NCBI RefSeq assembly: GCF_026013475.1
Contig: NZ_JAPDPH010000062.1
Coordinates: forward strand, 1-33,329
Source: Micromonospora yasonensis
Lineage (GTDB): Bacteria > Actinomycetota > Actinomycetes > Mycobacteriales > Micromonosporaceae
DNA length: 33,329 nt
Direction: 5' to 3'
The notes below the pieces were generated by a model. It had not been told where the DNA came from and did not search any database. It worked only from the letters and a program-made list of their open reading frames with translations. The position numbers and the translations under genes were made by a program. This document shows, piece after piece, positions 15,604 through 23,682 of the stretch; the stretch's first letter is position 1; each line of letters opens with the position of its first letter.

Positions 15604-17713
15604 GATCCGCTCCCGTCGCCAGGGCGTCGAGCGCCACCGCCCCGGTCGGCAGGGCGAGCAGCGGGTTGACATCGAGCTCGGTGACCACTCCGTCGAGGGC
15701 GATGTCCTGGACCGCCATGATCACGTCGACCAGGGCCTCCAGGTCCGCCGGTGGCGCGCCCCGGTGCCCGGCCAGCAGGCGGAAGCCACGCAGCTCGCGG
15801 AGCATCCGATGAGCCTCACGCCGGCCGAACGGCGGGATCCGGAACGCCACGTCCCGGTAGACCTCCACGGCGACGCCGCCGATGCCGGCCATGACGACCG
15901 GCCCGAACACCGGGTCGGGCGCGATGCCGACCACCGTCTCCACCCCGCCACCGAGCTGCTCGCTGACCAGGACGCCCTGCCAGCTCGCGCCCGGCTGCGC
16001 CGCGACCACCCGCTCGAACTCGGCCACCACGGACGCCACCTCGGCGGAATCTCGCACGCCGAGGCGGACCAGGCCCAGGTCGGACTTGTGCGCGATGCCC
16101 GCCGCGACCGCCTTGAGCACCACCGGTCCGTCGAACGACGCCGCCGCCGCGGCGGCCGACGTCGCGTCCGCACACAGCACGTCCCGCGTCACCGCGATCC
16201 CGTACCGGGTGAGCAGCTCCTTGGACTCCACCTCGGTCCAGGTGCCGCCCGCGGTGGCGGCAGGCGCCGGGGTCGGGCGCGGTTCCGGCAGCACCAGCTC
16301 GGGCAGGTCGTCCTGGAACGCATGGAAGTCGAGGAAGCTCCGGATGGCGGTGACGCAGTTGCCGAAGGTACGGAACACGGGCAGCCGGGATCCCAGCAGC
16401 CCGACCCGGTAGGCGTCCTCCGTGCCCGACGGCGAGCCCCACACCACACACACCGGCTTGTCGGTGGTGGCGGACACCGCGACCAGGTCGGCCACGAAGG
16501 CGTCGCTCATCGGCGGGAAGGCCCCGGTGATCGGTACGACCAGGATGCCCACGCCGGGGTCGGCGAGGATGGTGTCGAGAATCTTCCGTCCCCGCCAGTC
16601 ACCCACCGGGTGTCCGCCGTTGTCCACCGGGTTGTCGATCCGCAGGTAGTCCGGAATCCACTCCCGTAACCGCTCGCGGGTCTGCGGGGTGAGCTCGGGC
16701 AGGTCGACGCCAGCGGCGGTGAGCAGGTCGGCCATGTGCGCGCTGGTCCCGCCGGAGATCGAGTACACGCAGACCCCCGGGACCGGCGGGCGCTTGGCCC
16801 GGGCGAACAGGGCGGCCGTGTCGAGCAGTTCGTCCAGCCCGTCGACCCGGGCTATCCCGTACTGGCGCAGCAGCGCCGAGACGACCTCGTCGGCGCCGGC
16901 CAGGTGTCCGGTGTGCGACTGTGCCCAGGACCGTCCGACCGCCGTACGGCCCACCTTCACCACGACGATCGGCACGCCGAGCCGAGCGGCCCGGGCCGCC
17001 GCCCGCTGAAACGCCGGCCCGTCGTGGAAGCCCTCGAGGTACGCGGCGATCGCGCCCGTCTCCGGTGCGCGGGCGAAGTATTCGATGAAGTCGGCCGCGT
17101 CCAGATCCCCCTCGTTGCCGGTCGGCGCCCAGTGGCTGAACCGGATGCCGAGCTCCTGCCCCTGGAAGACGGGTCGGCCCTGATGTCCGCTCTGGGTGAT
17201 CAGCGCGATCGCCCGGCCGGGCAGGTCGTCGCGAAAGGCTTCGAAGAGGTTCATGTTCGTGTTCGGCCCGAGCATGCGGACGCCACCGGCGGCGAGGCGA
17301 CGGACCAGGTCGGCCTGCCGACGGGCCCCGTCCACCCCGGTCTCGGCGAATCCGGCGGCGAAGACCACGAGGAATCGGACGCCCTTGTCGACGGCGTCCG
17401 GCACCACCCGGTCCACGTCGCGCACGAGGACCACGGCGACATCCACCTCTCCGGGTACCTCTTTGACCGAGGGGTAGGTGGGCGTTCCGTCGACCTCCGC
17501 CCGCCCGGGATTGACCGGCACGGCCGTCGCGCCCGTCCTGACCGCCCAGTCCCGAACCCGGCGCCAGTTGAGGGTGGTCGGCCGGCCCGGGGTGTCGGAG
17601 GCGCCGATGACGGCGACGGTACGGGGATGGAACAGCAGGTCCAGCTCCGGATCGGGCGGTACGCCCGCGTCCGTCGCGTCCCGGACCGGCACCGGCGGTG
17701 AGGTTGGTTTCAT
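15596..17713 (-). CDS. ADP-forming acyl-CoA synthetase (acetate-CoA ligase type, fused alpha-beta)
   Basis: A 705-residue protein of the NDP-forming acyl-CoA synthetase family. Order of domains: CoA-binding Rossmann domain (LFHPRTVAVIGASDTPGR, about 27-130), succinyl-CoA-ligase-like flavodoxin domains (LGPNTNMNLF, ALITQSGHQG, then SHTGHLAGADEVV), and a C-terminal ATP-grasp domain (ESKELLTRYGIAVTRDVLCADA, GPVVLKAVAAGIAHKSDLG, LDVNPLLALPTG; about 480-705). Such enzymes make acyl-CoA from acid, ATP and CoA, or run backwards to save energy. ATG 17713 has GGAAGGGG upstream. A KstR2 box with one mismatch lies 21 bases upstream. FadD3 (the AMP-forming HIP-CoA ligase) is absent here, so this enzyme or the coupled CoA-transferase could activate a steroid acid; that is speculative. 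Confidence 0.9.
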   Translation of the reverse strand: MKPTSPPVPVRDATDAGVPPDPELDLLFHPRTVAVIGASDTPGRPTTLNWRRVRDWAVRTGATAVPVNPGRAEVDGTPTYPSVKEVPGEVDVAVVLVRDVDRVVPDAVDKGVRFLVVFAAGFAETGVDGARRQADLVRRLAAGGVRMLGPNTNMNLFEAFRDDLPGRAIALITQSGHQGRPVFQGQELGIRFSHWAPTGNEGDLDAADFIEYFARAPETGAIAAYLEGFHDGPAFQRAAARAARLGVPIVVVKVGRTAVGRSWAQSHTGHLAGADEVVSALLRQYGIARVDGLDELLDTAALFARAKRPPVPGVCVYSISGGTSAHMADLLTAAGVDLPELTPQTRERLREWIPDYLRIDNPVDNGGHPVGDWRGRKILDTILADPGVGILVVPITGAFPPMSDAFVADLVAVSATTDKPVCVVWGSPSGTEDAYRVGLLGSRLPVFRTFGNCVTAIRSFLDFHAFQDDLPELVLPEPRPTPAPAATAGGTWTEVESKELLTRYGIAVTRDVLCADATSAAAAAASFDGPVVLKAVAAGIAHKSDLGLVRLGVRDSAEVASVVAEFERVVAAQPGASWQGVLVSEQLGGGVETVVGIAPDPVFGPVVMAGIGGVAVEVYRDVAFRIPPFGRREAHRMLRELRGFRLLAGHRGAPPADLEALVDVIMAVQDIALDGVVTELDVNPLLALPTGAVALDALATGADHG

Positions 17714-17733
17714 CCGTCACCCCTTCCGAACGT

Positions 17734-17747
17734 AGCAAGCGTTTGGT
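17734..17747. promoter_or_regulatory. KstR2-type operator, one mismatch
   Basis: AGCAAGCGTTTGGT is identical to the box at 592 and differs from the consensus only by T at position 9. It is 21 bases upstream of the synthetase start on the minus strand and 58 bases upstream of the TetR start on the plus strand. Confidence 0.75.
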
Positions 17748-17763
17748 AGGTATAGCTGTACTA

Positions 17764-17779
17764 ACAAGCGTTCGTTTGT
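17764..17779. promoter_or_regulatory. Palindrome, possible operator of the second TetR
   Basis: ACAAGCGTTCGTTTGT is an imperfect inverted repeat (12 of 16 positions symmetric) of the form ACAARCGnnCGYTTGT. It starts 17 bases after the KstR2-type box and ends 26 bases before the TetR start. It has the size and shape of a TetR-family operator and may serve autoregulation. Confidence 0.5.
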
Positions 17780-17804
17780 GTCAACACCGATCAGGGGCGC
17801 ATGG

Positions 17805-18437
17805 ATGGATCACCCGCAGCCGGCACCGACGCGTGGCCGGATCGTGCAGGTCGCATCGCGACTCTTCGCCGAGCACGGCTACCACGGCACGTCGATGCGC
17901 GACATCGCGGCGGCAGCCGGCATCCGGCCGGCCTCGCTCTACAACCACTTCCCCGGCAAGGAGGACATCCTGCTGGCGGTGGGGCACCGCTATTTCGCCA
18001 CCATGTGGCCGGCGCTGCGGGCCGCCAGCGAACATCCCGGTGGCCCGCTCGACCGGCTGCTCGCCCTGATCAGCGCCGCCACCGAGGTCGGGCGGAACCA
18101 CCGGTACGAGCACCAGGCCCTGGTCGGCGAGATGCGGCTGATCCGACGCACCCCCGCCCTCGCCCCACTGGTCGAGTCGGGGCTCGCCTGCATCGCGCTC
18201 TGGCACGAGACGATCGCTGTGGGGCAGCGGGACGGGGTGTTACGCGACGACGTGGTCCCCGCTGCGGCGACCTGGCTCATCTTCACCGCGATCACCGGCC
18301 TGGTCGATCAGGGCCACCGGTCGGACGTCCTCGGTGACCCGGCAGTACGCACCGTCTCCGCGCTCTGCGCCGTGCTCGTCGACGGCCTACGTCACCCGAA
18401 CACCCGCACCGGCACGCCTGCCCTGGTCGGCGCATGA
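17805..18437 (+). CDS. TetR-family transcriptional regulator
   Basis: A 210-residue TetR-type repressor. The DNA-binding part is clear: RGRIVQVASRLFAEHGYHGTSMRDIAAAAGIRPASLYNHFPGKEDILLAVG (about residues 9-60); the C-terminal ligand domain is variable. ATG 17805 is preferred to GTG 17778, because AGGGG (17793-17797) is well placed and the upstream start would lie at the palindrome. It diverges from the CoA-synthetase gene and is followed by an SDR and the Hyu-like genes, so it probably governs that unit and maybe the divergent one. It differs clearly from the kstR2 product at 28602. A CoA ester or steroid ligand is plausible from context but not visible in sequence. Confidence 0.87.
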   Translation: MDHPQPAPTRGRIVQVASRLFAEHGYHGTSMRDIAAAAGIRPASLYNHFPGKEDILLAVGHRYFATMWPALRAASEHPGGPLDRLLALISAATEVGRNHRYEHQALVGEMRLIRRTPALAPLVESGLACIALWHETIAVGQRDGVLRDDVVPAAATWLIFTAITGLVDQGHRSDVLGDPAVRTVSALCAVLVDGLRHPNTRTGTPALVGA

Positions 18438-18506
18438 GCGAGCGTCAGCGAGCGAGTCATCAGTGCGGCGTCGTGGTGCCTCATGCCGACGCCGAGCGCA
18501 GCGAGG
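18436..18506. repeat. GAGCGAGCG-type intergenic repeat with hairpin
   Basis: The gap between the TetR and SDR genes contains GAGCGAGCGTCAGCGAGCGA (18436-18455), then an inverted repeat GGCGTCG (18467-18473) / CGACGCC (18487-18493), then a second GAGCGCAGCGAGG motif (18494-18506). Similar ATGAGCGAGCG...AGCGAGCGA elements are scattered between genes in Micromonospora and relatives. It is not protein coding and supports the taxonomic placement. Confidence 0.6.
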
Positions 18507-18513
18507 TGGCGGC

Positions 18514-19350
18514 ATGAGCGGCGCGGGGTGCTTCCAGGACCAGGTGGCGCTCGTACTCGGCGTGGGCAGGCCGCCGGGAATCGGCCGGGCCACCGCGCTG
18601 CGACTGGCCGCCGGAGGGGCGCACGTGATCTGCGTCGACGATCTCGCCGACGAGCACGGACCGGGCGACACCGCGCAGGTGCCACCGGCGCTGTTCGAGC
18701 AGATCGTCGCGGAAGTCGACGCGGCCGGCCCCGGCCGCGCGCTCGGTGTGGCGTACCCGCACCGGCAGGACTGGCCGGACCTGGTCGGCGAGGTGGTGAC
18801 CGAGTTCGGGCGCCTGGACATCTGCTGCGCCCTCAACGGTGCCACCGGGGCCCGGGCCGGGGACGGACCGTTGCTCGACCTCGCCCCCGAGTCCTTCGAA
18901 CGATGCTTCGCCGTCAACGTGACGTGGAGCCTGCGGCTGCTCAGCGCCGCCGCGCGAGCAATGATCCAGCTCGGCCGGCCCGGCGCACTGGTGGCGCTGT
19001 CGTCGCACGCGGCGCGCCGCCCCACCCCGAACATCGGGGCGCTGGGCGCCGCCCGGGCCGCCGTCGAACACCTGGTGGCGGTCCTGGCCAAGGAGGTGGC
19101 GCCGTACGGCATCCGGTGCAACGCGGTGAGCCCACTGGCGGTCGGCCCGAGCCACCTCTTCCCCAATCCCGGCCTGGTCACGCTGGCGGAACGGGAAGCC
19201 GGTTCGCTCGACCGGTGGCTCAGCCGTGACGTCCCGCTCGGACGCTCGCAGGGGGCCGACGAGACCGCCGCCGTGGTCGAGTTCCTCTGCTCGGATCAGG
19301 CGTCCTACCTGACCGGAGTGACCGTCCCCGTGCACGGAGGAGCGACCTGA
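18514..19350 (+). CDS. SDR-fold protein with degenerate active site
   Basis: A 278-residue protein of the short-chain dehydrogenase fold: LVLGVGRPPGIGRATALRLAAGGAHVICVDD at the N-terminus (a variant of TGxxxGIG), FGRLDICCALNGATG in place of NNAG, and LVALSSHAARRPTPNIGALGAARAAVEHLV at the active site. The catalytic Tyr-x-x-x-Lys is Leu-x-x-x-Arg by my alignment, so hydride-transfer chemistry as usually understood should fail. The C-terminus (SDQASYLTGVTVPVHGGAT) is normal. The ATG follows GAGG, and its stop overlaps the hyuA-like ATG (TGATG). Degenerate SDRs can be NAD-binding regulators or structural partners. A role tied to the Hyu-like enzyme is inferred only from coupling. Confidence 0.83.
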   Translation: MSGAGCFQDQVALVLGVGRPPGIGRATALRLAAGGAHVICVDDLADEHGPGDTAQVPPALFEQIVAEVDAAGPGRALGVAYPHRQDWPDLVGEVVTEFGRLDICCALNGATGARAGDGPLLDLAPESFERCFAVNVTWSLRLLSAAARAMIQLGRPGALVALSSHAARRPTPNIGALGAARAAVEHLVAVLAKEVAPYGIRCNAVSPLAVGPSHLFPNPGLVTLAEREAGSLDRWLSRDVPLGRSQGADETAAVVEFLCSDQASYLTGVTVPVHGGAT

Positions 19351-21407
19351 TGCGGTTGATCGGCATCGACACCGGGGGAACCTTCACCGACGCCGTCGTG
19401 CTCGACCAGGGTGGCCGGACGACGGTGGGCAAGGCCTTGTCGACCCCGGGGCGGGTCGACGACGGCGTCCTCGCCGCCGTCGGCACGGTCGCGGACAGTC
19501 TCGGACTCACCCTGTGCGACCTGCTGTCCGGCACGGACGTACTGGCCCACGGCACCACCGTCGGCCTCAACGCGCTGCTGACCCGCTCCGGTGCCCGGGT
19601 CGGTCTGCTGACCACCGCCGGGTTCGAGTCGACGCCCGCCATCGCGAAGGCGTCGAAGCTGCACCACCTGCCCGAGGCGGACCTCCGTGCCCCGAGCCGG
19701 TGGCGCAAGCCGGATCTGCCGCTACGCCGCGGCGACGTCGCCGGAGTGCCGGAGCGGATCGACCTGACCGGTGAGATCATCGTCCCGCTCGACGAGGAGG
19801 CCGCCCGGGCCGCCATCGCGCGGCTGGTCGCCGCCGGCGTGGAGTCGATCGCCGTCAGCCTGCTGTGGGCACCGGTGAACTCCCGCCACGAGCACCGCAT
19901 CCGCGAGTTGGTCCGCGAGATCGCACCGGACGTGCACGTGACGCTCTCCAGCGAGGTGGCCGCCCGGATCGGCGAGTACGAGCGCACCTGCACCGCGGTC
20001 GTCGACGCGTACACCGCACCGCTGGTCGCCTCGTACCTGCGCCGGCTCGAAACCCGACTGCGCGACCACGGCTTCGTCGGGGACTTCGTGGTCATGCGAA
20101 TGGGCGGCGGCGTGCAGCCGGCCCCGGTCGCGCGTCGGCAGCCGGTGCAGACTCTGCGCTCCGGACCGGCCGGCGGGGTGTCCGCCACCCGGGCGCTCGG
20201 CGCCCGGTTGGGTCACGCCAACCTGATCGCCACGGACGTCGGTGGCACCAGCTTCGACGTCGGCCTGGTGATCGACGGCGCGGCCTATCCGGCCCGGCTG
20301 CCCACGATCGACCGGATACCGCTGGCGGTGCCAGCGGTCGACATCCCGTCGATCGGCACCGGCGGAGGCAGCATCGCCTGGTACGACCCGGCGCTCGGCA
20401 CCCTGCGCGTCGGGCCGCAGAGCGCGGCGGCCCGGCCCGGGCCGGCCTGCTACGGGCTGGGCGGCACCCGACCGACGCTGACCGACGCCGTCGTCGTCCT
20501 CGGGTACGTGACCCGACTTGGCGCGACACTGACCCTGGACCGGGACGCGGCGAGCCGGGCGATCGACGAGCACGTGGCGCGCCCGTTGGGTGTCGGGGTC
20601 ATCGAGGCGGCCGAGGGCATCGTCCAGGTGGCATGCGCGCAGATGCGCGACCTGGTGCGCCGTACCACCATCCAACGCGGACACGATCCGTCCGACTTCG
20701 TCCTGGTCGCGTACGGCGGCGCCGGACCGCAGTACGTGGGCCGGTACGCGGAGGATCTCGGCGTGTCCGAGGTGATCATTCCCGCCCTGGCTCCCGAGTT
20801 CTCCGCCTACGGCGCGATCTCGGCCGACCTGCGCGTCGCCGAGGAGCGCGACCTGCGGCCGGTCCCGCTCGTCGACGCGGGCCCACCGATCGGCGCGGCG
20901 CTGGCCGAACTCGAGCCCGAGGTGGTGGCGCAACTCGGCGGCGGCCAGCTGACCGTCCGGCGCAGCGTCGGGCTGCGGTTCTACCGGCAACTGCAACGCA
21001 TCGACCTGCCGATCCCGGCCGGCCCGGTGGACGCGGACGTGATCGAGGACCTGCTGGCCCGGTTCCACCAGGGCTACGAACTGGTCGTCGGGCCGGGAAG
21101 CGCACCGCCGGACACGCCCGTCGAGGTGGTGGCCGTCGGGCTGGAGGCGGTACGCCCGATCGTCGTGCCCGCACCCTCGCCGCGCCCGCACCGCCGGGCA
21201 CAACCGGTGCGCACCACCCCCACCTGGTTCCGTGGCCAGGCGAACGACTGGCCGGTGTACCGGTGGGTCGCCCTCGGCGGTGGCCAGCGCATCACCGGCC
21301 CCTGCCTGGTCGAGTCGGACCAGACCACCGTCGTGGTCTATCCGGGCCAGGCCCTGCAGGCACTCCCCGGTGGAGACCTCCGCCTCATCCTTCAGGAGAC
21401 AGCGTGA
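19350..21407 (+). CDS. HyuA-like subunit (hydantoinase A / acetone-acetophenone carboxylase family)
   Basis: A 685-residue protein of the hydantoinase/oxoprolinase A family. It opens with the ASKHA phosphate loop RLIGIDTGGTFTDAVV, followed by DVLAHGTTVGLNALLTRSGARVGLLTT, the second ATPase block ATDVGGTSFDVGLV, and GTGGGSIAWYD. The family includes ATP-dependent 5-oxoprolinase, N-methylhydantoinase and the ketone carboxylases for acetone and acetophenone. ATP-driven activation of a carbonyl or lactam is common to them. The gene is coupled to the SDR upstream and to the HyuB-like gene downstream (GTGA overlap). The zinc-binding tail on the neighbour tilts the choice towards the carboxylase branch. 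The substrate is unknown. Confidence 0.9.
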   Translation: MRLIGIDTGGTFTDAVVLDQGGRTTVGKALSTPGRVDDGVLAAVGTVADSLGLTLCDLLSGTDVLAHGTTVGLNALLTRSGARVGLLTTAGFESTPAIAKASKLHHLPEADLRAPSRWRKPDLPLRRGDVAGVPERIDLTGEIIVPLDEEAARAAIARLVAAGVESIAVSLLWAPVNSRHEHRIRELVREIAPDVHVTLSSEVAARIGEYERTCTAVVDAYTAPLVASYLRRLETRLRDHGFVGDFVVMRMGGGVQPAPVARRQPVQTLRSGPAGGVSATRALGARLGHANLIATDVGGTSFDVGLVIDGAAYPARLPTIDRIPLAVPAVDIPSIGTGGGSIAWYDPALGTLRVGPQSAAARPGPACYGLGGTRPTLTDAVVVLGYVTRLGATLTLDRDAASRAIDEHVARPLGVGVIEAAEGIVQVACAQMRDLVRRTTIQRGHDPSDFVLVAYGGAGPQYVGRYAEDLGVSEVIIPALAPEFSAYGAISADLRVAEERDLRPVPLVDAGPPIGAALAELEPEVVAQLGGGQLTVRRSVGLRFYRQLQRIDLPIPAGPVDADVIEDLLARFHQGYELVVGPGSAPPDTPVEVVAVGLEAVRPIVVPAPSPRPHRRAQPVRTTPTWFRGQANDWPVYRWVALGGGQRITGPCLVESDQTTVVVYPGQALQALPGGDLRLILQETA

Positions 21408-23596
21408 CCGCACCCGACCCGATCACCCTGGAGATCATCCGGCACCGGCTGGCCGGGATCAACGACGAGGCAGCGATCATGCTCCGGCAGGTCTCGGGAT
21501 CGCAGATCGCCGTCGAGGCCAACGACCTGAACACCGCCATCACCACGGCCGACGGCACGGTCGTCGCCTGCGGGGACTACGTGCTGTGCCAGGTCGCCTC
21601 GCTCGATCTGGTCACCTCCGACATCATCCGGAACTACTCCACCGACCCGGGAATCCGCCCCGGTGACCAGTTCATGACCAACGATCCGTACGTCGGCACG
21701 CTGCACCAGCCGGATGTCGTCGTCGTGGCACCGGTGTTCCACGAGGGCATGCTGGTGGCGTGGTGCGGCTCGACCGTGCACCAGCCCGATGTGGGCGGCC
21801 CGGCCACCGGCGGGCTGGCGCTGGACGCCGGGTCGATCTTCGATGAGCCGCTGCCGGTGCCGCCGGTGCGGATCGTGGAACACGACCGGATCCGCCGCGA
21901 CATCGAGCGCGGCTATCTGATCCGGTCCCGCACCCCACGCCTGAACGCGCTGGACCTGGCCGGCCAGATCGCGGCGAACCGCGCCGCCGTGGCGGCGATC
22001 CAGAACCTGTGCCGCCGCTACGGGACGGAGACCGTGATCGCGGCGATGGACCACCTCGTCGACGCCGCGGAGCGGCAACTTCGCGCGCGACTACGGGAGT
22101 TGCCGGACGGCCGTTGGCGACACGTGTCCTATCTCGAACACGGCACGCCGGCGCCGGACAACTCGGACGTGTACCTGGTGCGGCTGGACGCGACAAAGCG
22201 GGGCGAGGAGCTGGTCCTGGACTTCAGCGACAGCTCCCCACAGGCCCCCGGCGCGATCAACGCCGCCTACCCGGCCCTGGTCAACTTCACCGTGGCGTCG
22301 GTGCTCGTCTACCTGTGCGCGGACCTGCTGTGGGTGCCGGGTGCCGTCGCCCGGGTGGTGAAGATCGTCAGCCGTGAGGGCACCGTGGTGCACGCCCGCT
22401 GGCCCGCCGGAGTGGCGATGAGCACCGCCACCTCGTGCCAGGCCATCCGGGTCAGCGTCAACGCGTGCCTGTCGCGGATGCTGGAGGGCTCGGCGGAGCT
22501 CGCCCGGCTGGCGATGGCCAGCTGCCAGTCGTCCGGAGCGGGCGGTGGGGTGCTCTCCGGTGTCTCACGCTCCGGCGAGCCGTTCGGCTCGATGACCCTG
22601 GACGAGCTGACCGGCGGCGGCGGGGCAACGCTGCTGTTCGACGGCGTCGACTCGTCGGGCTCCACCACCTCACCCGGAGCGTCCTGCGCCAACGTGGAGG
22701 TCAACGAGAGCTACCTGCCGGTGCTGTACCTGCGGCGGGCCGAACTCGCCGACTCTGCCGGCCCGGGACGGCAGCGGGGCGGGGTGGGATGCGTCATCGC
22801 GCTTCGGCCGCACGGTACCGACGAGCCGGTCCGGGTCGTCTCGTTCGCCCAGGGACTGCAGCATCCGGCCGCGGTCGGTCTCGACGGGGGTGACCCCGGA
22901 CGACAGAGCATGTTCTACGCCGGCCGGATCGAGGTCGTGGACGACATGTTGGCCGGCGGGCGGGTCGAGCACGCTCTGCCGTTGCCCGACGCGGCAGCCC
23001 GGCTCACCGGCGGCGCCGTGCACCTGGCGGTGACGCAGGGCGGGGGCGGGTACGGCGACCCGCTGGAGCGCGACCCGGCGGCGGTGCTTACCGACGTAGC
23101 GGACGGGCTGGTGAGCGTGGTCGGGGCCGAACGGGACTACGGCGTCGTGCTCGTCCGGTCGGGGTGCGACTCTGGGTCGGCCGTTGGCGATGTTGCTGGC
23201 GCGACGTCCTGGACGGTGGACCGGGAGGCGACGGCGGCCCGGCGCCGGCTCATCCGCTCGGACCGGATCGGCGGCCGGGAGCCCGCGGCCCGGGTGGCGC
23301 ACCGGCCCGGTCGCCGACTGACCAACGCGTTGGATCTGGTCGACGGCCCCGGAGGGCGGCACATCGCGTGCGCGCGGTGCGCCGCTCCGCTCAGCCCGGT
23401 CGACGGCAACCCCTACCTGGCCATGGCTGTCGTGGAAGGCCCGGTGTACGAGGCGGCGCCACTCCCCGCGCGTTACCCCGGCGCGGAGCGGTTCGTCATT
23501 CGGCGCCTGCACTGTCCCTCGTGTGCGAGCCGGATCGAGGTGCAGGTCTCGCTGCGCTCCGATCCGGTGGTGCAGGCGGTGGCACCCATCGCGTGA
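21404..23596 (+). CDS. HyuB-like subunit fused to an acetone-carboxylase-gamma-like zinc domain
   Basis: A 730-residue protein. Residues 1 to about 560 are a hydantoinase B/oxoprolinase B subunit: PITLEIIRHRLAGINDEAA, the metal-site region TNDPYVGTLHQPDVVVV and HQPDVGG, plus late VTQGGGGYGDPLERDP. After a spacer the C-terminus carries two CxxC pairs, C656/C659 (CARC) and C704/C707 (CPSC), within a segment (ALPARYP...FVIRRLHCPSCASRIEV) that resembles the separate gamma subunit of acetone and acetophenone carboxylases. The GTG at 21404 overlaps the upstream stop, with CAGGAG at 21393-21398. The reading frame is continuous, so this is a true fusion. Together with HyuA it probably forms an ATP-dependent carboxylase or hydrolase for a carbonyl compound. 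Confidence 0.87.
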   Translation: MTAPDPITLEIIRHRLAGINDEAAIMLRQVSGSQIAVEANDLNTAITTADGTVVACGDYVLCQVASLDLVTSDIIRNYSTDPGIRPGDQFMTNDPYVGTLHQPDVVVVAPVFHEGMLVAWCGSTVHQPDVGGPATGGLALDAGSIFDEPLPVPPVRIVEHDRIRRDIERGYLIRSRTPRLNALDLAGQIAANRAAVAAIQNLCRRYGTETVIAAMDHLVDAAERQLRARLRELPDGRWRHVSYLEHGTPAPDNSDVYLVRLDATKRGEELVLDFSDSSPQAPGAINAAYPALVNFTVASVLVYLCADLLWVPGAVARVVKIVSREGTVVHARWPAGVAMSTATSCQAIRVSVNACLSRMLEGSAELARLAMASCQSSGAGGGVLSGVSRSGEPFGSMTLDELTGGGGATLLFDGVDSSGSTTSPGASCANVEVNESYLPVLYLRRAELADSAGPGRQRGGVGCVIALRPHGTDEPVRVVSFAQGLQHPAAVGLDGGDPGRQSMFYAGRIEVVDDMLAGGRVEHALPLPDAAARLTGGAVHLAVTQGGGGYGDPLERDPAAVLTDVADGLVSVVGAERDYGVVLVRSGCDSGSAVGDVAGATSWTVDREATAARRRLIRSDRIGGREPAARVAHRPGRRLTNALDLVDGPGGRHIACARCAAPLSPVDGNPYLAMAVVEGPVYEAAPLPARYPGAERFVIRRLHCPSCASRIEVQVSLRSDPVVQAVAPIA

Positions 23597-23610
23597 TCCG
23601 ATCCGCTGTG

Positions 23611-23676
23611 GCGGGTGGGCGCGGGCGTCCTGGCCGGGTTGGGTCCCACCGCACCGACCGGCCACGCCGGGGTCGG
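23611..23676. terminator. Possible bidirectional terminator region
   Basis: The 86-base gap between the convergent hyuB-like and livF genes contains two weak hairpins: GGTGGG (23614-23619) with CCCACC (23645-23650), and CCGACC (23654-23659) with GGTCGG (23671-23676). Neither has a T-tract. Position between convergent genes is the main support. Confidence 0.35.
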
Positions 23677-23682
23677 CGCGTG

